From: Tritrichomonas musculus
Lineage: Eukaryota; Parabasalia; Tritrichomonadida; Tritrichomonadidae
Assembly: GCA_039105265.1 (NCBI GenBank)
Contig: JAPFFF010000002.1
Span: 6,758,001-6,822,000, forward strand
DNA: 64,000 bases
Direction: 5' to 3'
In this document: positions 57,103-64,000 of the stretch, piece after piece
Layout: every line of letters begins with the position of its first letter
How positions within the stretch are numbered: position 1 is the stretch's first letter
Translations under genes and position numbers: made by a program
Notes under the pieces: model-generated
Database searches by the model: none
Seen by the model: only the letters and a program-made list of their open reading frames with translations
What the model was told of the DNA's origin: nothing

Positions 57103-58461
57103 ATGACCAACTTTCATTCAAATTTTTTTATAATTTCAGAGAATATTTTGTTTCTAATGAATTCGATAAAACTTCAAGAAGCATCAATTTTCCAAATTCC
57201 ATTTAAAAATTATCCAAATGACTTTGCATTTATCGTTAACGATGAAGTATTTCTGACGAATAAGCTTGTTGCAGATTTACTCTCACCATTAATTTCAAAA
57301 CAGCATCTTACTGATCCTACGCTCAGCCAATTTATTATTAATACTCCAGAAAAAGGCAATTTCCAGCAAATTCTTGACCTCATTAACTTCGAAACGCAAG
57401 CTATCGACGATAAATCAATTCCATTCATATCTTCCATTTTTGAGCATCTGAAGATAGAAAAAGTAGATATCAAAATATCGGAAATTGATACTACCATTGA
57501 TAATGTTTTTGATCAAATCTTAAAACACGAAGGCAATAAAAAGTTCTATTTATCAAACTACCAAAAAGAGGTCGACTTTTTGAGTTCAAACTTTTTCTTA
57601 GTAAAAGAAAAAGATGAAAAAAAATTTGAAAATTTTCATTTAGATACAATTGAAGATATTCTTAACAATTCAAACCTGCAATTGGAATCAGAAGATCAAT
57701 TATTTAGAATTGTTAATCGTCTTTATTTGAAAGATCCAACTTTTTCAATACTTTACGAATATGTTGACTTCATTAACGTCGAAGCATCCACCATAAATGA
57801 ATTTGTTTCAATTTTTAAAATATGTGACATGACGTATGAAATATGGGACAATCTTCAGAAGAGATTTAAGCAAGAAATAAAAGCAAACAAAAATCTTTTT
57901 TCATCGAGAATCAAAAACAAAAAAGTACTGCAGCAGCAACAAGAAGAAGTTAAAAAAGGAATTGAATTTAAATACAATGGAAAAGAATTCGATGGAATTT
58001 TCAATTATCTTAGAAATAATTCTAATATTCGCGAAGAAGTCAACATCACGAAATCATCAGATGGCGGCGGTGGTGACTTTTTCAATCTTTTTGCTTATGA
58101 GAAACAAAGTGGAAGTCTGTGTACAGGTGGATCATCTAACCAGTGGATTTGCATTGAACTCAAAAAGAAAAAAGTGATTCCAGCCCACTACAGTGTAAAA
58201 ACGCATAGTTGTGGCCCTAATAGTTATCATGCTCGATCATGGGTGATTGAAGGATCGAATGATAATTCAAATTGGGAGAAAATTGATGAGCAGCAAGATT
58301 GCCCTTATTTAAATGGAAGCTATTTCTCTCACATATTTCCCATAAAGAATGAGAATCAGCGAGAATTTAAATTTATCCGAATGAAACTAACGGGTCCTAA
58401 TTGGCGTTCTGATAATTTTTTGGATATAGGTAGATTTGAATTATTTGGCAGTTTAATTTAA
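57103..58461 (+). CDS. BTB/BACK-like protein with C-terminal discoidin (F5/8 type C) domain
   Basis: A 452-residue protein. Residues about 30-110 (FAFIVNDEVFLTNKLVADLLSP) resemble a BTB domain, residues about 140-275 a BACK-like helical region, and residues about 290-450 a galactose-binding/F5-8C-like domain with SNQWICIELKKKKVIPAHYSV, SWVIEGSNDNSNWEKID and a final GRFELFG. This BTB-BACK-discoidin order is widespread in trichomonads; BTB-BACK proteins elsewhere are adaptors of Cullin-3 ligases. A second in-frame ATG at 57157 (MNSIKLQE) is just before the conserved part and could be the true start, since residues 1-18 are poorly conserved-looking. The stop is in TAAA. Confidence 0.8.
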   Translation: MTNFHSNFFIISENILFLMNSIKLQEASIFQIPFKNYPNDFAFIVNDEVFLTNKLVADLLSPLISKQHLTDPTLSQFIINTPEKGNFQQILDLINFETQAIDDKSIPFISSIFEHLKIEKVDIKISEIDTTIDNVFDQILKHEGNKKFYLSNYQKEVDFLSSNFFLVKEKDEKKFENFHLDTIEDILNNSNLQLESEDQLFRIVNRLYLKDPTFSILYEYVDFINVEASTINEFVSIFKICDMTYEIWDNLQKRFKQEIKANKNLFSSRIKNKKVLQQQQEEVKKGIEFKYNGKEFDGIFNYLRNNSNIREEVNITKSSDGGGGDFFNLFAYEKQSGSLCTGGSSNQWICIELKKKKVIPAHYSVKTHSCGPNSYHARSWVIEGSNDNSNWEKIDEQQDCPYLNGSYFSHIFPIKNENQREFKFIRMKLTGPNWRSDNFLDIGRFELFGSLI

Positions 58462-59161
58462 ACTAGAAACTTCATTTTATAAATATGCCTGCATTTTCCC
58501 CTCAACGTTTGTTAACTCGTGTTTATTTGAATTCTTATATATTAATTGATTATTAAGGTTTTGCTAATTATTCGAAATAATATCTTTAAATATATTTTTG
58601 TTGAAAAAGGGAACATTGATATTGTCATACTTTTATTAACATATATTCATTATATTTTTTATTTGAACAATATAAAAATGCACTCAACTTGTAAACGTTG
58701 ATTTTCTTGATGATTCAGAATTGGAGCTTCTCAGGAATGAATTGAACATTGCTTCTTTTAAATATCTATATATAAAAAAAAGAATGGACTACTTCTTTTT
58801 TTCCAATTCTGATATGTATAAATTAGCAGCCGTCATACAACAAATTGCAACTTTTTAAAGCTCAAATTGCAAGTGAATATATTGATGATATTTCTGAAAT
58901 TCAAAAGTCTTTTGCATTCATATTTGTCTGTATCATATACTCATTCAAAATGCATCCAACAGCAAAATTTTTTTTGTAAAATTTACCAATTAGAGTCCAA
59001 AGTATTCAATGAAAAGACAGAATTTGGCAAAAATAATATTTTTATGCCACCATAAGTTTTGGAAATTTTTAAATGTGAAATTTTTTTAGCATAATTCAAA
59101 TGATAAGCCCAAATCTTAATTAAAATATTTTTTTTTTGCTAAAAGTTTTGTAAATTTTTAC
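58462..59161. other. Spacer with an LRR gene fragment
   Basis: Holds the BspA fragment listed separately; otherwise AT-rich. An open stretch at 58867-59055 is not supported as a gene. Confidence 0.45.
58679..58858 (+). pseudogene. Truncated BspA-LRR fragment
   Basis: 58679-58741 is a close copy (about five mismatches) of 55260-55322 in the BspA gene 3.4 kb upstream, and still reads CTQLVNVDFLDDSELELL in frame. The frame is blocked by TAA just before it and runs on through unrelated codons to TAA at 58856-58858. It is a relic of an LRR gene or a short ectopic copy. Confidence 0.65.
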
Positions 59162-59656
59162 ATGGCACAAAATTTACAGAATTTTTTTTTAGTTAATATA
59201 ATGGGGGAGGATCCTCAGGATCCAGAAAATTTTCAAATCGCTTATAGCAATGAACCAAGAATTTCGATTGATACTTTTTGCCAGCTATTTGATGATCATT
59301 CAAGATTTGAAAATTTTATTGTAATAGACTGCCGTTCTGCCCGTGAATATGAAGGAGGACATATCAAAAACGCTATAAGATGCTATCCATCCGAAAATAA
59401 ATCAAATATTTCAAAACTTTATAAAAAGATTTGGAAACCCAGATCAATTTATATTTTTCATTGCGAGTATTCTGCTAATCGTGGTCCAACAGGTTTAAAT
59501 CAATTTACCGAAGCTCATAATAAATCAGAAAATAAAAATATGCTTCTCCATGCTTTTGTTCTTGATGGCGGTTATCGTAAATTTTACGCTTCTCACCCAG
59601 AATATTGTGACGGTGAATATACGCCAGAAGGATTCGGCCTCTTATTTGATGACTGA
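59162..59656 (+). CDS. Minimal Cdc25-type dual-specificity phosphatase
   Basis: A 164-residue rhodanese-fold protein. The active-site loop HCEYSANRGP (Cys101, Arg107) matches the Cdc25 signature HCEFSSERGP, preceded by the rhodanese/Cdc25 strand FIVIDCRSAREYEGGHIKNAI and followed by VLDGGYRKFYASHPEYCDGEYTPE. Cdc25 enzymes remove inhibitory phosphates from Thr-Tyr of cyclin-dependent kinases. The regulatory N-terminus of animal Cdc25 is absent, so this is a bare catalytic domain, like plant and some protist forms. The same active-site loop also occurs in arsenate reductases of the Acr2 kind, an alternative role. A second ATG at 59201 could be used. Confidence 0.88.
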   Translation: MAQNLQNFFLVNIMGEDPQDPENFQIAYSNEPRISIDTFCQLFDDHSRFENFIVIDCRSAREYEGGHIKNAIRCYPSENKSNISKLYKKIWKPRSIYIFHCEYSANRGPTGLNQFTEAHNKSENKNMLLHAFVLDGGYRKFYASHPEYCDGEYTPEGFGLLFDD

Positions 59657-60090
59657 AAATATTTAATTAGAAAACATATATGTTTTATATTAAATCATAA
59701 ATATATTTATATATAATTTTAAATATTTTCCAAATTTTCTTTTTATAAAAATGTATACAGATTCGGCCTGAGCTGTTTTCTGGCACCAATGCTTTTCTTG
59801 GGGAAAAAAATCATTTATTTAGAGCCTATCCAGGAAAATCCATTGATTTATTGGCAAGCAATACATGATTTTTGCGCAAATAATATTAAAAGAATAAGTT
59901 TTATTTTCCTCATTTTCTTTTTTTTTGCTTTTTTTTTTTTTTTTTAAAAAAAAAAAAAGAAAGAATCGAACAATGACATTTATGCAAAATCGGGCAAATT
60001 TTTGATATGAGTAAGTATCGTTGTTTTTCAGGTAAAGTCGCTGCCAAATTTTTACATAAAATTTTAGGTATCATTTATTTAATCTTTATA
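59657..60090. other. Spacer between convergent genes with T17A13 hairpin
   Basis: A run of 17 T (59929-59945) meets a run of 13 A (59946-59958), forming a perfect A/T hairpin between two convergent 3' ends. The stretch 59757-59870 is less AT-rich and open in one frame, but has no recognisable product. Confidence 0.45.
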
Positions 60091-63000
60091 TTAAATTTCA
60101 ACAGGCATTATTTTATATGGAATAATTTTCTCTTCTCTATCTAAATAAAAAATTAAAATATATCTAATATCAGCCAACTCTTTAATTGGGAAAACAAATT
60201 GGCTTTTGCAATTATCATCATCGGTAGAAAGAGAGGCGATGTCCAAAATGCTGCTGCTTCCATCACCAGTCTTGTATTTTCCAAGCCAATCAGGAATTAT
60301 CAATGACTCAAAGTAGCAAACAATATCATCACAATCATAATAAGCAACTATCAATGAAGATGGCAATTTTTTGTCATTTTTGATTTCACTTGGCTTGAAG
60401 ACAATCGCATTAAAATGTTTCTCGTCATCAAGCACAATTAATTGAGTTCTTGTTTGTTCATCCCAGCCTTGGATTCTATTCATTAACAAGAGATTTGTGC
60501 CATCATTAAAATTCGGAACAACAGAAATTTCTTGATCAGAATTTGAATTCAAATTTTGGCCTTCTTCATCATCTCTGTCAATGAATGGGATATCAAACAT
60601 TCCATTTATTTCGATTCTTTTTATAGATACTTCTATTTCATGTTTCTTCTTCAGATCTTTTTCTCTATGCGTCGAATAATCTTCAATCACAAGATCAAAG
60701 AATTTTATTAAAGAGTTTGGAAAGTCATTGAATGAATAAATGTGACTTGCTTGATTCTCTTCTGGATTCTTTTCAATGATTTCATAAGAATCCGATGAAT
60801 TTTGATTTTTTATCTTTATTAAAATAGATACTTTCAATTGCAAAGAATCACTTGAATTTAATGAAACTTTTATTTCATTGAGTCTGACAAAAGAAATGAA
60901 CGAAAATCCAACAACAACTTTCTTGCTTTTGATTCTTAAGTCAGAATCATTTGATAGACAATCATTTACTTTTGAAATATCGGAAATGATTCCATTTGGC
61001 GCATTGAATATTTTGCAATGATTAGAATTAAAAGTGAATGAAAAATCATCATTCACACTCTTATTCGTTACATGTGGATATGTTTTAAAATTGCGAGTAA
61101 CTTTTTCTTTTGTTGGATCAACTTTAATGAAAACGGTTTCAGTTAGAATTCTCTCTTGATCATCCCAATAAACGATGAGTTTTTCTCTACATGCATTGCA
61201 AACCTTTATGTAATGCAATCCCATCATTTCAATTATTTTTTGCGTATTCTCAGCAGTTGGAGAAAAATCGCAATCAGAAGGAATAGAAACATTGTATTTT
61301 TTTACGAAATCGTTGAATTCCATCACAAACTGCGGCATAAACTTGTGTGAAATGTAATAAAAAGGAGGAAACTTATCTGTAAATTTTGATCCGCATATCA
61401 AGCATTTATTTTCACTTTTTTGGATCAAAATTTGAGAAGGAAAGTCATAAATCCAAGGATTAATTCTTTTTGATATCAAAATGTTGTTTCGATGATAATC
61501 ACTGATACCTCTTTCAATTCGATCTCTCTCAATTTCTAATATATTTCTTATGTAAGAACTCGAATTGATATCAATTCCATCATCATAAACAGTGTTGATA
61601 AGATCAACACTTGGCGGATGCCCTTTTATAAAGAGAAATGACTTCGGATTTGAAGGAATTTTCACAGCAAATTTGACGTTGGAAACAAAAATTTCATTCT
61701 CTTTTTGATTCGAATTCAGATTAAACCGAATTTTGGCAAATCGTGTAAAACGAAGGGTTTCAGGATCAAGCGGGAATTGAGATGATTTTTTGGCAATAGA
61801 AATCAAGTCATATGTAACCCATCTCTTTTCAAAATTTCTGTTTTTATCAATGAAAGTAGGAAAAGTAATCCGATGCATGAAAGTGGCATTTGATCCAGTA
61901 GCAAATGTATCTCGATCTGCCAATTGATCTGAAATATACAAATCAAATGAAGGAACATCTTGAATTTTCTTTTGAGGAACAACCAGAAAAGAAACAGAAC
62001 AAACAACAACTGGTTCAGGAAAAATAACACAAACCTCATTTGCTGCGAGAGATTTTGTAGACAAAGTAAAAGTTTTCTCATCACAAGATAAAATTATCTC
62101 ATCAATGAAATGACTATTCAAATTATTATTATTATCATTTTCTGTTTTATTTGATTCATTTGATAAGAATTGATAGAATCCAATGTGTTGCTGATCTAAT
62201 ACAAATCTTTTCCTTCTAAAACTGTCAGAATTCAGCCAATCAAAAATGTTTTGTTGTCTTTTTCGGTCAAACATAATGCTATTTATTTGTCTCCAAACAA
62301 TGTTGACAACATCATTGTTAATTTCAATGTCTTCATCATTTTTATCAGGAATGAAGAAGTTCTTTATTAAATAGCTTCTGTTAGCCGATGTGTTGGCATA
62401 CATTTTCGAAGCAATATCACCAGATCTTGTGAATGTTTTGCATAAAAAGTTTATCACTGATGGTTGAAGAAAACTAAAAGGTTCATTCCAAGAAGATGAA
62501 GAATTTCTCCTTAAAGAACGACCATAATCATTTGCATATTTTGCAGTCAAAATAACTCCAAGAGCAAAAGTTGTTGCATTTGTTCTATCAAGAGAATCGG
62601 CACAATTAAACCTATACACAATATTTTGATGATCAATAATTTCATCATCTTCATTAATTTCAGTAAAATGAACAGATTGAATTTCATCAATCATTTGATT
62701 AATGAAATATTGAATCACGTTATCCGAATCGATTTCATCAAAATTAAATCTAGTAAAAACAATATTAAAGCTATCATTATCATTCGTCATAATATGACCA
62801 AAACTTTGATTTAACTTGTTGATTGAATCTTCATAGGCGTCGTTTATTTCCTTTTCAGAACCATCGTTTTTCAAAAGTGATATCACGTGGCATTTTTTAA
62901 CATCAAATCTCACAAAAATATCTTGCAAAAAATAAAAGTGCGTCTTGCCATATGAAGACGATTCATTTGCTTCTTTATTCACGATATTTTTCGCTGTAAA

Positions 63001-63942
63001 TAACGTGGCATCTGTTCCCCAAAAAATCGGAGGACTTCCTCTTCGCCAAGTATGAGCGAAATAGTGATTTTGATCTTTAACGAATATTAATTCACACTCA
63101 CATTCATTTGCAGGTTCTTGATCATCATTGTTCATGCCACGTGCCAAATAACGTGTCCCTGAATTTGATGAAGATCTCTTCAAAACAAAGACGATATTAT
63201 CAGAGAAACAAGTCCGACAATCATTCATTGAAAAAACAGTCCCTTGAAGAATAACAACACAACTTTGTATCGCGCCAACATCCTCAAATATTTTTATAAA
63301 ACGTTTATTCCAACAGAAAAAGTTGTTGCTGTTAATTCGATCTCGCGGATACGGAAAAGGAGAACAAATGTCAAGCGTGGGACTAAAAAAATGATTCTCA
63401 TTCACTTCGAAGTCTAAAAAATCAGGTTTTTTGTTTTCAATTGAATTTTGGTCATCAAAAGGAAACGTTCTATGGCACCCTTTTTGATCCCATGAAATAA
63501 CATGCACATTTGTCTTCTTTATCTTGTAAATTGGCTGATTAAAAATGACTGAAACTTCTTCTTTCTCTTTAATTGTGAGAATGTAGAGTGATTTATCGTC
63601 AACAGTGGCCCCAATTAAATGCGTGCCTAAAAAAATCGGTATTGCTGACTTCAGTTTGTGGATGGATGAGAGTTTTTCATAAGCTTTCTTCGGAGATGGG
63701 AAAAGATCAACATTAGGGAGGCCATAAAAACATATTCCACCAGTGGTCATATCAATGGTGAAAACATATGTCGTTTCGTCATTTGAAAAATCTTTCATCG
63801 AAAAAATTGAGTTTCCGAATTTAATACCTGAATTAAAAAAATATTTATCATTTTCAATACTGGGCGTCTTTTCAATATGAACAACAAGATATGATATTTC
63901 TGAATTTTCTACTTCATAAAGATATACTCCAGATTGATACAT
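60091..63942 (-). CDS. SAC9-like phosphoinositide phosphatase
   Basis: A 1283-residue protein. Residues about 60-560 form a SAC domain: THTWRRGSPPIFWGTD-like approach (here AHTWRRGSPPIFWG) and the active-site loop RFNCADSLDRTN with catalytic Cys447 and Arg453. Most SAC enzymes have CxDCLDR; Ser in place of the second Cys is the form I associate with plant SAC9. The remaining 700 residues include beta-rich parts and a widely spaced zinc-like pair CLIC (about 846-849) and CNAC (about 913-916). There is no membrane segment, so it is cytosolic or peripherally bound. SAC enzymes dephosphorylate phosphoinositides in endosomal traffic. The start ATG is at 63942, 59 bp from the window edge. Confidence 0.85.
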   Translation of the reverse strand: MYQSGVYLYEVENSEISYLVVHIEKTPSIENDKYFFNSGIKFGNSIFSMKDFSNDETTYVFTIDMTTGGICFYGLPNVDLFPSPKKAYEKLSSIHKLKSAIPIFLGTHLIGATVDDKSLYILTIKEKEEVSVIFNQPIYKIKKTNVHVISWDQKGCHRTFPFDDQNSIENKKPDFLDFEVNENHFFSPTLDICSPFPYPRDRINSNNFFCWNKRFIKIFEDVGAIQSCVVILQGTVFSMNDCRTCFSDNIVFVLKRSSSNSGTRYLARGMNNDDQEPANECECELIFVKDQNHYFAHTWRRGSPPIFWGTDATLFTAKNIVNKEANESSSYGKTHFYFLQDIFVRFDVKKCHVISLLKNDGSEKEINDAYEDSINKLNQSFGHIMTNDNDSFNIVFTRFNFDEIDSDNVIQYFINQMIDEIQSVHFTEINEDDEIIDHQNIVYRFNCADSLDRTNATTFALGVILTAKYANDYGRSLRRNSSSSWNEPFSFLQPSVINFLCKTFTRSGDIASKMYANTSANRSYLIKNFFIPDKNDEDIEINNDVVNIVWRQINSIMFDRKRQQNIFDWLNSDSFRRKRFVLDQQHIGFYQFLSNESNKTENDNNNNLNSHFIDEIILSCDEKTFTLSTKSLAANEVCVIFPEPVVVCSVSFLVVPQKKIQDVPSFDLYISDQLADRDTFATGSNATFMHRITFPTFIDKNRNFEKRWVTYDLISIAKKSSQFPLDPETLRFTRFAKIRFNLNSNQKENEIFVSNVKFAVKIPSNPKSFLFIKGHPPSVDLINTVYDDGIDINSSSYIRNILEIERDRIERGISDYHRNNILISKRINPWIYDFPSQILIQKSENKCLICGSKFTDKFPPFYYISHKFMPQFVMEFNDFVKKYNVSIPSDCDFSPTAENTQKIIEMMGLHYIKVCNACREKLIVYWDDQERILTETVFIKVDPTKEKVTRNFKTYPHVTNKSVNDDFSFTFNSNHCKIFNAPNGIISDISKVNDCLSNDSDLRIKSKKVVVGFSFISFVRLNEIKVSLNSSDSLQLKVSILIKIKNQNSSDSYEIIEKNPEENQASHIYSFNDFPNSLIKFFDLVIEDYSTHREKDLKKKHEIEVSIKRIEINGMFDIPFIDRDDEEGQNLNSNSDQEISVVPNFNDGTNLLLMNRIQGWDEQTRTQLIVLDDEKHFNAIVFKPSEIKNDKKLPSSLIVAYYDCDDIVCYFESLIIPDWLGKYKTGDGSSSILDIASLSTDDDNCKSQFVFPIKELADIRYILIFYLDREEKIIPYKIMPVEI

Positions 63943-64000
63943 AAATTTGTTTAAATTTTCCTTTTTTCATAAAATTGACCTGCTTTGTTGAATATTTATT

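Overview
The window looks like nuclear DNA of a parabasalid protist, most likely a trichomonad of the Tritrichomonas/Trichomonas kind. The evidence is the gene set and layout: almost intron-free genes, very AT-rich spacers, several BspA-like leucine-rich-repeat proteins, BTB-type and discoidin-type fusions, a three-repeat Myb factor, large coiled-coil proteins, three eukaryotic tRNA genes with no encoded CCA, and several stop codons inside a TAAA context (at 9148, 11281, 25682, 52463, 58461), as in the trichomonad polyadenylation signal. One gene seems to carry a 28-nt intron with trichomonad-like splice motifs. The species is inferred, not proven. TGA is an ordinary stop codon here (for example at 19280 and 55538).

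Layout. 0-13 kb: a coiled-coil/BspA protein (-), a LOG-family gene broken by one TGA, 1.7 kb of degenerate AT repeat, tRNA-Gly, a small cupin-like gene, a PLAC8 gene, a coiled-coil gene and a Wntless/TMEM181-like membrane protein. 13-25.7 kb: an LRR plus coiled-coil protein (-), a decayed coding relic, a second Wntless/TMEM181-like gene, a kinase fused to BspA repeats (-), a bromodomain protein (-), tRNA-Pro and a Myb gene preceded by a 17-bp inverted repeat. 26-37 kb: a 3650-residue coiled-coil protein built mostly of 21- and 28-residue repeats. 37-46.7 kb: a BspA protein (-) with a recent internal duplication, tRNA-Leu, an intron-containing glycine-rich RGG protein (-), a type I surface protein (-) and a coiled-coil protein (-). 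46.8-48.2 kb: a decayed element with 45-bp terminal inverted repeats and a possible TA target duplication. 48-64 kb: an unknown protein (-), a vWA-domain protein, a second large BspA protein, a frameshifted HECT ligase (-), a BTB-like/discoidin protein, a minimal Cdc25 phosphatase and a SAC9-like phosphoinositide phosphatase (-).

The genes do not form an operon or pathway. The most unusual material is architectural: a roughly 75-residue module with invariant GWC and IGKS-like motifs that punctuates two BspA proteins seven times in all; an unnamed domain placed just before BspA repeats in both a coiled-coil protein and a kinase; the heptad-quantised giant repeat; and the very short intron, without which the glycine-rich gene has no start codon.
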